Below, in pieces: positions 8,143 to 16,901 of a DNA stretch of 51,877 nucleotides. Under the pieces are notes generated by a model, which worked only from the letters and a program-made list of their open reading frames with translations, was not told the origin of the DNA and ran no database searches. A program made the translations under genes and the position numbers. The number at the start of each line of letters is the position of its first letter. Position 1 is the stretch's first letter. This stretch comes from Lentisphaerota bacterium (lineage in GTDB: Bacteria > Verrucomicrobiota > Lentisphaeria > Victivallales > UBA1829), in NCBI GenBank assembly GCA_015061845.1, contig SUVT01000007.1, positions 1-51,877 of the forward strand. The letters are read 5' to 3'.

Positions 8143-8931
8143 ATGAAACGTCTTGGAAACAGAAATTTTGATACTCTCCGCAAAGTAAAGATCACCCCCG
8201 ACTTTCTTGCACATCCTGAAGGTTCCGCTCTCATTGAAATGGGTGGAACAAAGGTGATTTGTGCCGTGACAATCGAACCCGGCGTTCCCGGATGGATGCG
8301 GGCTCAGGGTGTCCCCGGAGGCTGGGTGACCAGTGAATACGGGCTTCTCCCGGCTTCAACAACCGGACGGAATCAGCGGGAAGCAGTCAAAGGGAAACAG
8401 AGTGGAAGAACCATGGAGATCCAGCGATTGATCGGCAGAAGTTTCCGTTCCGTAATTGATTTGAAGCAACTTGGACAGCACACAGTCTATATTGATTGTG
8501 ATGTGATCGATGCTGATGGCGGAACCCGCTGCGCCAGCATTACCGGAGCTTCTGTTGCTCTGCAGCTTGCGTTCCGCAGAATGGTGGAAAAGAAAATGAT
8601 CCCCCGATTCCCCATGAAAGAAAATGTTGCAGCAGTCAGTGTCGGTATGAAAAACGGGGAGTGGATGCTTGACCTTTGTTATGAGGAAGATTCTGCCGCT
8701 GATGTGGATATGAATATTGTTATGACTGAATCCGGAAAGCTTATCGAAGTTCAGGGAACTGCAGAAGAAAAGCCTTTTTCCCGGGCAGATTTAAACAAGA
8801 TGCTTGATCTTGCTGAAGGCGGTTTGAAAACTCTTTTTGAGATCCAGCGAAAAGCGATCGGGGATGAACCCGTGAAAAATAATACTCCTTTCGGAAATCT
8901 TGGAGATGCTCTCGCCGGGTTGAAGGTTTGA
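8143..8931 (+). CDS. rph: Ribonuclease PH
   Basis: A 262-residue phosphorolytic 3'-5' exoribonuclease that trims tRNA 3' ends. Family landmarks are the start GNRNFDTLRKVKITPDFL, the segment GWVTSEYGLLPASTTGR, and DVIDADGGTRCASITGA. The C-terminus carries EVQGTAEEKPFSRADLNKML, which is typical. A hairpin in the leader (CGCCTC 8099-8104 with GAGGCG 8112-8117) separates it from the SRP RNA. The membrane-protein gene starts 22 nt after its stop, so the two probably form an operon. Confidence 0.96.
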   Translation: MKRLGNRNFDTLRKVKITPDFLAHPEGSALIEMGGTKVICAVTIEPGVPGWMRAQGVPGGWVTSEYGLLPASTTGRNQREAVKGKQSGRTMEIQRLIGRSFRSVIDLKQLGQHTVYIDCDVIDADGGTRCASITGASVALQLAFRRMVEKKMIPRFPMKENVAAVSVGMKNGEWMLDLCYEEDSAADVDMNIVMTESGKLIEVQGTAEEKPFSRADLNKMLDLAEGGLKTLFEIQRKAIGDEPVKNNTPFGNLGDALAGLKV

Positions 8932-8953
8932 GCCGGAAGGTAATGAGGTCTAT

Positions 8954-10660
8954 ATGCCGGAGCAGATGAACCACACTGTTGAAAAACGGGTCTTTTGTGC
9001 CGGCATGTATGCTTTTTGTGCAGGAGTTGCTCTTCTGCTTCAGGTTTATCGCGGAAACTTCCCTGAATTATTTCCGCCGCTTCTCGTATTTTTTGCCGCA
9101 TTCTGCTTCAGCTCTTTCAGCGGAAGTCTTTCTGAAAAAAAATATATCCGCTTCATTTTTCTGCTGGTTTACGGCAGTTTGATTTTATGGTTCAAAGATC
9201 CTCTCATGTTTGCTTTGATCGGGGGGATTTCTGCCGGAACATTCTCTGCCGATGCTTTTGCTTCTCTCAAGGAAAAGGATAATTGGCACTTGTCACTCCG
9301 GGATTATTTTGCCGGCGGTATTATCGGGGTAACGGTAACTGCAAGCGGTATTCTTTTGCCGGAACATGCAATTTGTATCGCCCTCGGTTTTTATGCAATG
9401 TCAATTTTCCTCTGGAAGTCTGAAACAAAACTTTCCGGCTGGGGCTATACGCTTGCCTTTCTGCTTTTGATTTCAGGCATTTGTTATTATACTTCTCATC
9501 ATTTGCCCCCAACGAAATCTCCTGCTCCCCGGAAAATGGTGGAGGAAACTGTCATTTCAGGTCCGATCAAAGGGGTCAGCGTGATATCTTTGGCGCATCT
9601 TCCACTGGACAATATGCTTATGATCCTTCCGAAGAATTCTCCAAATAAAGAGTTCGGAAATATCCTGAAAATAGATCATAAAATAATTTCTTATCCGAAA
9701 ATCAAAAGCATTCAGGAACAGGTTCTGAAAGAGAAAAAACGCTATGATCTGATTATTGTTGAGTTGCAGAAGAATGAATTTGAATTAAGCAGTCAGGAGT
9801 TCGCGAAAACTTTGAAACAAAAAATGACTCCCCATGGAGTTGTGGTGTATCTGCCGCCCGATGATGATCTGCATTATTGCGGAATGCTGCGGGCTTCCAT
9901 GCAGAAAAATTTCAAATATACCAAAGCTTCCGGTAAACTTCCCTTGCTTGCAGCTTCAGATCACCCGTTGAAAAATAATGAAGAAATCGCAATAACAACT
10001 GTACTGGAACCGATATTTTATCCCCGGGACTGGGAAGAAAAAACAGCCGGATTTGCTTCTTCGGCTCCTTCCAGCGCCAACTACGATTTTGAGCGGTCTC
10101 TTTTGCAGAATCGGACAACAGAACCGGTTCTTTCTGCATTTTATCGCTATTTTCCATTAAGACCCATTGCGTTTCTGATTACAGCCGGAGTTCTGGCAGG
10201 TCTCTATTTTCTGATCCGTTACATGATCGCATATGTGGACGGAATGGGGCTGCGTTTTACGGTTTTCCGGAACAGTTTTCTCTTCTTTCTGGTAGCCGGA
10301 TTCTTATTTTTCTCCCGGTCTCTCGGTGGGTTCCCGCAAGGGCTTTCTTATTGTGCGGCGATCCAATTTCTGCTGATTTCCGGTATCGCCGGATGTTATA
10401 TCCCTGAGAAATACTATTGGGCTTGTTTTCCCCTGTTGGCAGTTGTTGCCGGCGTTTCCTGGTTTTTAATGCCCGGTTATGGTGTTCTGTTTATGATCGG
10501 AGCCTGGCTCCGCTGTATCCTGATCGGCTGTATTCTTCCCCTGATGATCCGGAAGTCTGCAGAAAAATATAAAACCGGAACGGTTGAGCCTGCTGATTTG
10601 TTTTCCTCAACCTGTTCCGGTCTGTTCGCTGCCATGCTTCTGCTGGCAATGATGCCTTGA
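8954..10660 (+). CDS. Multi-pass membrane protein with a central degenerate spermidine-synthase-like domain
   Basis: A 568-residue protein. About six to seven hydrophobic segments lie in residues 10-175, a soluble domain in about 190-390, and about six more hydrophobic segments in about 395-566. The soluble part has RYDLIIVEL and MTPHGVVVYLPPDDDLHY, which look like the late Rossmann strands of membrane-fused spermidine-synthase-like proteins, but the glycine-rich nucleotide-binding loop is not evident. The function is unknown; polyamine transfer is doubtful. It probably shares a transcript with rph and ends 3 bp before the convergent GH4 gene. Confidence 0.55.
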   Translation: MPEQMNHTVEKRVFCAGMYAFCAGVALLLQVYRGNFPELFPPLLVFFAAFCFSSFSGSLSEKKYIRFIFLLVYGSLILWFKDPLMFALIGGISAGTFSADAFASLKEKDNWHLSLRDYFAGGIIGVTVTASGILLPEHAICIALGFYAMSIFLWKSETKLSGWGYTLAFLLLISGICYYTSHHLPPTKSPAPRKMVEETVISGPIKGVSVISLAHLPLDNMLMILPKNSPNKEFGNILKIDHKIISYPKIKSIQEQVLKEKKRYDLIIVELQKNEFELSSQEFAKTLKQKMTPHGVVVYLPPDDDLHYCGMLRASMQKNFKYTKASGKLPLLAASDHPLKNNEEIAITTVLEPIFYPRDWEEKTAGFASSAPSSANYDFERSLLQNRTTEPVLSAFYRYFPLRPIAFLITAGVLAGLYFLIRYMIAYVDGMGLRFTVFRNSFLFFLVAGFLFFSRSLGGFPQGLSYCAAIQFLLISGIAGCYIPEKYYWACFPLLAVVAGVSWFLMPGYGVLFMIGAWLRCILIGCILPLMIRKSAEKYKTGTVEPADLFSSTCSGLFAAMLLLAMMP

Positions 10661-10663
10661 GTT

Positions 10664-12013
10664 TTATTTGTACTTCGGCAGCATATCTCCATGAGCCTTG
10701 ATCAGCTCGTTACAGAGTTTTACGATATCATCAATGCTGAGTTCTGCCGCTGTATGGGGATCCAGCATCGCTGCCTGATAGATCCGTTCTTTCTTCAAGG
10801 TCAATGCAGCTTCGATCGTTAACAGCTGCGGATTGATATTTGTCATGTTCATTGCGGCGCATTGAGTCGGAAGCGCACCGACGAATGTTCCCTGAATTCC
10901 GTTTTTATCCACCAGACAAGGCACTTCCACAACGGCATCTGCGGGCAGGTTTGTGATAAGACCGTTATTCATCACGTTACCGCCGATCTGATACGGATTA
11001 CCGGTAGTGATTGCATCCATGATCCCGGAGCCGTATTCACGGGAAAGAGTATGGGTCAGCTTCGGATCGTTCCGGAGTTCTTCGTACTGTTTTTTCCATC
11101 CATCGATCTGTTTGATACATCTGCGGGGATATTCATCCAGAGGAATGTTCCATTCATCAATGAGTTCCGGATAGTTGCTTTTGATCCAGAACGGAGCATA
11201 TTCTGCGTTATGTTCACTGGATTCTGTGACATAATAACCGAACTGTTTCATCATTTCCAGACGGATCATGTTTCCGGATTTCTCTTCTTTTTTTGCTTTG
11301 CGCCACTCTTTGACTTTCTTTTCAGATAGCTTTTTCAGTTCCGGGTAGAGATCTTTTCCGTTTTCAGTAATTTCCAGCAGCCATGCCATGTGGTTGATTC
11401 CAGCGATCTTGCACTGAAGTTTTGCGAGCCGTTCGGGAGAAACATCGAGTCCGAGAGAACCGAGAAGGCTTTCTGCGCAGACCTGTACACTGTGGCAGAG
11501 ACCGACAGTTTTGACGTTTGTACCTTTAAGCATTGCCCCGGTGAGCATTGCCATGGGGTTTGTATAGTTGAGCAGCCACGCATTGGGGGCGACCGCTTCC
11601 ATGTCTCTTGCAAAGTCCAGCATGACCGGAATAGTACGGAGGGCGCGGAAGATCCCGCCGATCCCGAGCGTATCGGCAATCGTCTGACGAAGTCCGAATT
11701 TTTTCGGGATTTCAAAGTCGATGATCGTTGCAGGATCATATCCGCCGACCTGAATCGCATTGACAACAAAATCGGCATCTTTCAGGGCGGCACGTCTGTT
11801 CCGGACTCCGCAGTAAGTCATTATTTTGGCTCTGCCGTTATTTATATTCTTATTGATAACGTTGAGGATATATTCAGACTCAAGCAGACGTTCTTTATCG
11901 ATGTCATAGAGTGCAATGTGTGCATCTTTGAGCGATTCTCTGCACATGCAGTCACCAAGAACATTTCTGGCAAAAACGGTGCTGCCAGCTCCCATGAAAG
12001 TAATTTTCGGCAT
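10664..12013 (-). CDS. Glycoside hydrolase family 4, probable alpha-galactosidase (MelA-like)
   Basis: About 449 residues. The N-terminal NAD-binding motif is ITFMGAGSTVFARN, followed by NYTNPMAM and the GH4 subgroup motif GLCHSVQ, whose Cys-His-Ser-Val form is found in alpha-galactosidases (other subgroups have different residues there). GH4 enzymes use NAD+ and a divalent metal and cleave by an oxidation-elimination route in the cytoplasm. I place the start at 12013 because AAAGGGA is correctly spaced for that ATG; an ATG two codons upstream (12019) is too close. No signal peptide. It has its own promoter. Confidence 0.88.
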   Translation of the reverse strand: MPKITFMGAGSTVFARNVLGDCMCRESLKDAHIALYDIDKERLLESEYILNVINKNINNGRAKIMTYCGVRNRRAALKDADFVVNAIQVGGYDPATIIDFEIPKKFGLRQTIADTLGIGGIFRALRTIPVMLDFARDMEAVAPNAWLLNYTNPMAMLTGAMLKGTNVKTVGLCHSVQVCAESLLGSLGLDVSPERLAKLQCKIAGINHMAWLLEITENGKDLYPELKKLSEKKVKEWRKAKKEEKSGNMIRLEMMKQFGYYVTESSEHNAEYAPFWIKSNYPELIDEWNIPLDEYPRRCIKQIDGWKKQYEELRNDPKLTHTLSREYGSGIMDAITTGNPYQIGGNVMNNGLITNLPADAVVEVPCLVDKNGIQGTFVGALPTQCAAMNMTNINPQLLTIEAALTLKKERIYQAAMLDPHTAAELSIDDIVKLCNELIKAHGDMLPKYK

Positions 12014-12051
12014 AATCATTCCCTTTATTTAATTATGGTATGTGATGGGAT

Positions 12052-12079
12052 AATATACTGGAAATAAAGAAGAATACAA
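12052..12079 (-). promoter_or_regulatory. Promoter of the GH4 gene
   Basis: Minus strand: -35 TTGTAT (12074-12079), a 16-bp spacer, and -10 TATATT (12052-12057). The -35 is weak. Confidence 0.45.
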
Positions 12080-12115
12080 GGCTTGTTTTACGGAATAATC
12101 AATTTTCAGGAATAT

Positions 12116-12670
12116 TTATGACGAGCATTTATCATGAAGTCTCTGCATGATAAGCTGAAAGAGTTCCATAGTGATTTCCGCATCATACAGCGCCCGGTGT
12201 GCTGTTCCTTCCACCATTTCCCCCAACTGTAACGCCTGTTTCAGGTTTTTCAAACTGTAACTGGGCAGACCCGGATATGCTTTCCGGGCGAGCATCAATG
12301 TGTCATAAGCTCCGCCGTTCCAAAGGGAAAGTCCGGGTGTCCGTCCCAGACTCTCCATCAGAAAAGCCAGGTCAAATCTGGCGTTATGAGCTACAAGTTT
12401 GCTGCCCTCAATGAAATCAAGAAAGTCCTGCCCCATTTCAGAAAAAGTCGGGGCATTGGCAACCATTTCATTGGAGATCCCGGTCAAACGTGTGATCTGA
12501 CCGGATATCGTTGTTTCCGGATGGATCAAAGTCTGGAATGTGGTCATAGAACCGTCATGTTCGATTCTGACAGCACCGATTTCAATGATCCTGTTATGTA
12601 CAGGGCTCATTCCAGTTGTTTCCAAATCAAAGACCGTATACGGTCCGGTGAGCATCCAGGGGGCAGCCAT
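12116..12670 (-). CDS. DEDDh 3'-5' exonuclease (DNA polymerase III epsilon-like)
   Basis: A 184-residue protein made almost only of an exonuclease fold. Exo I is FDLETTG (Asp15, Glu17), Exo II is NARFDLAFL, and Exo III is HRALYDAE with the His and Asp expected for the DEDDh class. It could proofread, or trim DNA or RNA; whether it is the true replicative epsilon subunit cannot be decided. It starts 10 nt after the galE stop and is probably transcribed with galE. Confidence 0.88.
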   Translation of the reverse strand: MAAPWMLTGPYTVFDLETTGMSPVHNRIIEIGAVRIEHDGSMTTFQTLIHPETTISGQITRLTGISNEMVANAPTFSEMGQDFLDFIEGSKLVAHNARFDLAFLMESLGRTPGLSLWNGGAYDTLMLARKAYPGLPSYSLKNLKQALQLGEMVEGTAHRALYDAEITMELFQLIMQRLHDKCSS

Positions 12671-12679
12671 GAGATCACC

Positions 12680-13651
12680 TTATTTTTCGTAACCGTCAGG
12701 ATGTGCCAAACGCCACTTCCATGCGGATTCAATGATGATTTCCGGATCTTCAAACTGTGGCTTCCAGCCAAGTTCAGTTCTTGCTTTGTCAGAACATGCG
12801 ATCAGGCGCGGGGGATCGCCGGGGCGGCGCGGGACAACATCAGCCGGGATGGGGTGTCCGGTGACTTTCCGTGCAGCATCAAGGATCTGTTTCACGCTGT
12901 AGCCGCTTCCGGTTCCGAGGTTGTAGTGTCCGCTTTGGGGCGCATAGAGAGCCTTTTCATGAGCCTGTGCCAAGTCAAGAATATGAATATAATCGCGGAT
13001 GCAGGTTCCATCCGGCGTATCGTAATCATCACCGAAAAGCATGGCTTTTTCACGTTTTCCCTGTGCGACCTGCAGGAGAATGGGGATCAGGTGGGATTCC
13101 GGATTATGATCCTCACCAAATTTTCCGGTAGCTCCGGCAGCGTTGAAATAACGCAGGGCAACATATTTCAGACCGTAGCATGCACTGTACCACTTCAGGA
13201 CTTTTTCAAAGCAGAGTTTTGATTCCCCGTAAGGGTTGATCGGGTTCTGGGAAGTTGTCTCTTTGATTGGAATTTCATCCGGTTCCCCGAAGGTTGCCGC
13301 TGTGCTGGAAAAGACAAATGTTTTGACCCCTCCGGCGACAGCTGCGTCGGCAAGATTCATTGCGGCAGAGAGATTATTCCGGAAATATTTTGCCGGATCT
13401 TTCATGGATTCTCCGACAAGAGAGAATGCCGCAAAGTGCATCACTGCATCATAGCCGCCGGATTTGACAAGTTTGATAAGGTTTTCACGATCTTCCAGAT
13501 TTGCCTTGATAAACGTTGCCCGGGGATCAACGGCGTCCCGGTGTCCGGTGATCAGATCGTCAAAAATTGTAACTTCATAGCCTTTGTCAAGCAGATATTC
13601 TGCACAGGCACTTCCTATATAACCGGCTCCACCGGCAACAAAAACTCGCAT
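12680..13651 (-). CDS. galE: UDP-glucose 4-epimerase
   Basis: A 323-residue short-chain dehydrogenase-type epimerase that interconverts UDP-glucose and UDP-galactose. It starts with the Rossmann motif MRVFVAGGAGYIGS. The catalytic pattern is visible as FSSTAATFGEP and the Tyr-x3-Lys of NPYGESK. The frame is open upstream to 13747, but I choose the ATG at 13651 because AGGAG stands directly upstream and the Rossmann motif normally begins at residue 1-3. The exonuclease gene follows 10 nt downstream. It may supply UDP-galactose for envelope glycans or take part in galactose use with the nearby GH4 enzyme. Confidence 0.93.
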   Translation of the reverse strand: MRVFVAGGAGYIGSACAEYLLDKGYEVTIFDDLITGHRDAVDPRATFIKANLEDRENLIKLVKSGGYDAVMHFAAFSLVGESMKDPAKYFRNNLSAAMNLADAAVAGGVKTFVFSSTAATFGEPDEIPIKETTSQNPINPYGESKLCFEKVLKWYSACYGLKYVALRYFNAAGATGKFGEDHNPESHLIPILLQVAQGKREKAMLFGDDYDTPDGTCIRDYIHILDLAQAHEKALYAPQSGHYNLGTGSGYSVKQILDAARKVTGHPIPADVVPRRPGDPPRLIACSDKARTELGWKPQFEDPEIIIESAWKWRLAHPDGYEK

Positions 13652-13686
13652 CGTAAATCTCCTGATGGTAAAATTTCTTTGGAAGT

Positions 13687-13714
13687 AATTTACTATAAAA
13701 AAGAGGATTTTCAA
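13687..13714 (-). promoter_or_regulatory. Promoter of galE
   Basis: Minus strand: -35 TTGAAA (13709-13714), a 16-bp spacer, and -10 TAAATT (13687-13692). An overlapping TATAGT (13692-13697) is an alternative -10. Confidence 0.45.
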
Positions 13715-13740
13715 GCGTAAAAATGAAAAAAATCCGCTGG

Positions 13741-13776
13741 AAAACAAAAAAAGAGTGCTGCCACTGACAGCACTCT
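13741..13776 (-). terminator. Intrinsic terminator after the aldolase-family gene
   Basis: Minus strand: a 9-bp stem AGAGTGCTG (13768-13776) with CAGCACTCT (13752-13760), followed by a T-rich tract (13741-13751). Confidence 0.88.
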
Positions 13777-13796
13777 CGAATCAAGTTTTTTTGAGA

Positions 13797-15077
13797 TCAT
13801 TTCGGAAGGTGGAACGCTTCAATGATTTCGTCGACCTGAGCCTGGTTGATCGGTTTCAGAGAGCCGATCCGGTTTGCAAGCAGGATACATTTTGCAGTAA
13901 ATTCACCAACTTCCAAACGGTCGAATGCCTCCAGAATCGTCTTTCCTGTTGTCAGAAGTCCGCAGTTTTCAACCAGCAGAACGGGTGTTGTCGGGGAGAT
14001 GCGATCCACGACTGCATCGGTGTCGTTGAAATACTGCTCTGCAGGGATCAGAGGGATATCTCTCAAGTTGATATAACTTTCCGGAATCGTCCGGCTGTTC
14101 ATTTCGTGTCCGGTTGCGGCAAATGCCATAATGTTCGGCGGACGGGTCATGAAAATTGCATTGATATTTTTGTGCTTCTGGAAGATTTTCCGGCAGACGA
14201 ATGAACCCGTAGAGGGCATGGCATCTGCCTGGCATTTTCCATTGCAGATACGGACGATTTGATTGGCATCGAGGTACATCGGGTCAAAGCCGTTGGGAGT
14301 GATCACAAAGTCATCATCACCCAGACGGAGTGCGATGAATGCGCTGCCGGTGAACAGAAGTTTCTGACGGTAGCAGCGGGCGCGGAAGTTTACGATTTCG
14401 TCGCGCATTTCACACTCTTTTGCAGAGACTTTTTCCGGTTCAAAGACTTCCCAGGTCTGGGGATGGAAATCAGCCGTCAGATCATGAAGTTCTCCCAGAC
14501 CGCTTCCGCTGGCACTCAGTTCGATACGAGCCATATAGTCCAGTGCTTCAAACCGGGTGAATGCCTGGAAAATCGTTTCTCCGCACATGACAGCCCCGTG
14601 GTTTTCCATCACAACTGAGTCTGCGCCTTTGGCGAACTCTGCGGCAATGATCTGTCCGAGTTTTTCGCTGCCGGGGATCTCATATTTTGCGAATGCGATC
14701 TTTCCGCAGGTCTTTGCCACTGCTGGAGCAAGGTTGGAAGATGGACAGCGTCCGACAAGACTGAATGCCACCAGGGCAGGGGAGTGGGCATGAAGAACTG
14801 CTTTGACATCTTTCCGGAGCGTATAGACGGATTTGTGGAACGGCAGTTCACAGCTGGGTTTGTGAGGTCCGATGATCTCTCCATTGGGAGTGACTTTGAT
14901 AATATCTTCCGGACGGAGTGTTCCTTTGTCGATTCCGCTGGGGGTGATCCAGATGTTTCCCTCGTCGTCGCGGATAGAAAGGTTACCGCCGGATGTGGTG
15001 GTCATTCCATAATCATAAAGACGTTTGAGCGTTGCCACCAAAATATTTTTCGGATGGGTGTAATTGTAGTGATGCAT
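13797..15077 (-). CDS. Tandem class II aldolase/adducin-domain protein
   Basis: A 426-residue protein with two aldolase II domains. Domain 1 (about 1-200) keeps the metal and catalytic residues of the FucA/AraD family: Glu77 in SCELPFHKS, His96 and His98 in LHAHSP, and His160 in MENHGAV. Domain 2 (about 225-420) shows the same fold signals (FVITPNGFD, VVDRISPTTPVLLVENCG), but the His-x-His is replaced by TRPP (311-314) and the third His by Cys372, so it probably cannot bind metal. Family members cleave or isomerise sugar phosphates; the substrate here is unknown. An excellent RBS (GGAGG) precedes the start. Single gene with its own promoter and terminator. Confidence 0.85.
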   Translation of the reverse strand: MHHYNYTHPKNILVATLKRLYDYGMTTTSGGNLSIRDDEGNIWITPSGIDKGTLRPEDIIKVTPNGEIIGPHKPSCELPFHKSVYTLRKDVKAVLHAHSPALVAFSLVGRCPSSNLAPAVAKTCGKIAFAKYEIPGSEKLGQIIAAEFAKGADSVVMENHGAVMCGETIFQAFTRFEALDYMARIELSASGSGLGELHDLTADFHPQTWEVFEPEKVSAKECEMRDEIVNFRARCYRQKLLFTGSAFIALRLGDDDFVITPNGFDPMYLDANQIVRICNGKCQADAMPSTGSFVCRKIFQKHKNINAIFMTRPPNIMAFAATGHEMNSRTIPESYINLRDIPLIPAEQYFNDTDAVVDRISPTTPVLLVENCGLLTTGKTILEAFDRLEVGEFTAKCILLANRIGSLKPINQAQVDEIIEAFHLPK

Positions 15078-15119
15078 GATCTGCTCCTCCGTAGTTTAAG
15101 ATTTTTTAAGGTATACGGT

Positions 15120-15148
15120 AATATACATCATGTTTATATATTTTTCAA
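15120..15148 (-). promoter_or_regulatory. Promoter of the tandem aldolase gene
   Basis: Minus strand: -35 TTGAAA (15143-15148), a 17-bp spacer, and -10 TATATT (15120-15125). Confidence 0.6.
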
Positions 15149-15274
15149 GTGTTATATAGTGAAAAATAAAAAAATAGGTTCAAAAATATATTTTCAGGAT
15201 AGGAAAAAAATATAAAGATGTTTAGCGAGTAAAGAAACTCCCGCCCAATGATCCCATGAAGGAAGAAGGTCCTG

Positions 15275-16675
15275 TCAGTGTTTTTTCTGTGGTAAATTAC
15301 TGATAACCAGACTTGTTAATGCAAGCAGGGCAAGCACGTTTGGAAGCACCATCAACTGATTGAACATATCCTGAAGTTCCCAGACAAGATCATTTTTGAC
15401 CAGTGTTCCGATCATGATGAAACAGAGGGAGAGAATGGAATACAGGATGGTTGCTTTTTTGCCGAACAGATAATGGAAGTTGATCTTTCCGAAGTAGTTC
15501 CAGCTCAGAATCGTGGAATAGGCAAAGAAAAACAGGCAGATCGCCACGAAAATATTTCCTACCGAATCGGAAGTCACAGAGGCAACTGCCTGCTGCATCA
15601 GATTTGTTTTTGTCAGACCGGTACTGTTCAAAATTGCCTGATAGGTCTCTCCCGTTGCATTGGCGAGAGGTCCGTTTCCGGTGTAAAGAGTGGAGATCAC
15701 GATCAAGGCTGTCATTGTCAGAACGATTCCGGTGTCGATAAAAACACCGATCATTGCAACCGTGCCCTGATCATGAGGCTTTTCCACATTTGCGACTGCA
15801 TGAGCGTGAGGCGTTGATCCCATCCCCGCTTCGTTTGAGAACAATCCGCGTTTGACACCCTGGCTGATTGCTGTTTTTAACGCATAACCGATCCCGCCGC
15901 CCAGCAATGCTTCCGGCATGAAGGCATATTTGAAAATACATGCAAAGGTTGCCGGAATGTATTCGATTCTGGCAATGAGAATGACCAGTCCGCCGATCAG
16001 GTAGAGCAGCGCCATGATGGGAACGATTTTTTCCGTTACACTGGCAAGTCTGGAAATACCGCCGATGAAAATGATTGCCGCAAAAATCGTGATTGCGATT
16101 CCGATTCCCCATGCCGGAATATGAAAGGCATTGTGGCAGGTTTCACCAATGGAGTTTGCCTGAACCATACACCCCATAAAGCCAAGAGAAATAATGATTG
16201 CAACAGCAAAAAGACCTGCGAGAAATGTTCCAAACCTGTTCGGAAAAGCCCGCTTGATGTAGTAAACAGGTCCCCCGTGAATGGTTCCGTCACTCTCTTT
16301 GATACGGGTTTCCTGCGCCAGAACAGCTTCTGCGTAAATCGTTGCCATCCCGAAAAATGCAATGATCCACATCCAGAAGATCGCACCCGGTCCCCCGATC
16401 AGGATCGCTCCGGAGGCTCCGACAATATTTCCGGTTCCGACCTGTGCTGCAACAGCTGTTGCAAGTGCCTGAAAGGAACTCAAACCGTTCTGACTGCTTT
16501 TTCCATGAAGTGACATTTTTCCGAATGCTCTGCGCCAGCCTTCTCTGAAACAGCGAACTTGTACAAAGCGTGTTTTGAACGTGAAGAACAGTCCGACTCC
16601 GACAAGCAGAAATGTCAGAACATAATCTGAGAGACAACTGTTGATTTGCGAGACTGTTTTCAATAAAATTTCCAT
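15275..16675 (-). CDS. Alanine/glycine:sodium (or cation) symporter, AGCS family
   Basis: A 466-residue inner-membrane protein with about 10-11 hydrophobic segments. The family signature region is clear: ATAVAAQVGTGNIVGASGAI followed by GGPGAIFWMWIIAFFGMAT. A second typical segment is RGLFSNEAGMGSTPHAHAVA. It imports small neutral amino acids with sodium. It is a single-gene unit divergent from the deacetylase-like gene at 16902, with no obvious link to the sugar genes around it. Confidence 0.95.
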   Translation of the reverse strand: MEILLKTVSQINSCLSDYVLTFLLVGVGLFFTFKTRFVQVRCFREGWRRAFGKMSLHGKSSQNGLSSFQALATAVAAQVGTGNIVGASGAILIGGPGAIFWMWIIAFFGMATIYAEAVLAQETRIKESDGTIHGGPVYYIKRAFPNRFGTFLAGLFAVAIIISLGFMGCMVQANSIGETCHNAFHIPAWGIGIAITIFAAIIFIGGISRLASVTEKIVPIMALLYLIGGLVILIARIEYIPATFACIFKYAFMPEALLGGGIGYALKTAISQGVKRGLFSNEAGMGSTPHAHAVANVEKPHDQGTVAMIGVFIDTGIVLTMTALIVISTLYTGNGPLANATGETYQAILNSTGLTKTNLMQQAVASVTSDSVGNIFVAICLFFFAYSTILSWNYFGKINFHYLFGKKATILYSILSLCFIMIGTLVKNDLVWELQDMFNQLMVLPNVLALLALTSLVISNLPQKKH

Positions 16676-16741
16676 AATGCCCGAGCTTTCAGTGGTAAAG
16701 TTTTCATATTCCGGTTCAGACGGCTCAAATATAATCTCAAT

Positions 16742-16769
16742 AATTTAATGCTTTTTCTTCTTTTTTCAA
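16742..16769 (-). promoter_or_regulatory. Promoter of the symporter gene
   Basis: Minus strand: -35 TTGAAA (16764-16769), a 16-bp spacer, and -10 TAAATT (16742-16747). Confidence 0.45.
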
Positions 16770-16841
16770 GCTGCTCCTGTATCTTTCACTCATTTTCCTG
16801 CCATTTAATTTTAAAATTTTTATTTTTTGAAAAAAAAATGC

Positions 16842-16869
16842 TTGCAAACAAAAAATAGAGATGTATTTT
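16842..16869 (+). promoter_or_regulatory. Promoter of the deacetylase-like gene
   Basis: -35 TTGCAA (16842-16847), a 16-bp spacer, and -10 TATTTT (16864-16869). The RBS AAGGAG stands before the ATG at 16902. Confidence 0.55.
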
Positions 16870-16901
16870 AACGATATCTGTTTCAATAAAAAGGAGACAT
16901 C

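Noticed and set aside
12674-13747. Extended N-terminus of galE reaching 13747
   Set aside because: The extra 32 residues precede the Rossmann motif, overlap the promoter and lack an RBS; the ATG at 13651 has a good one.
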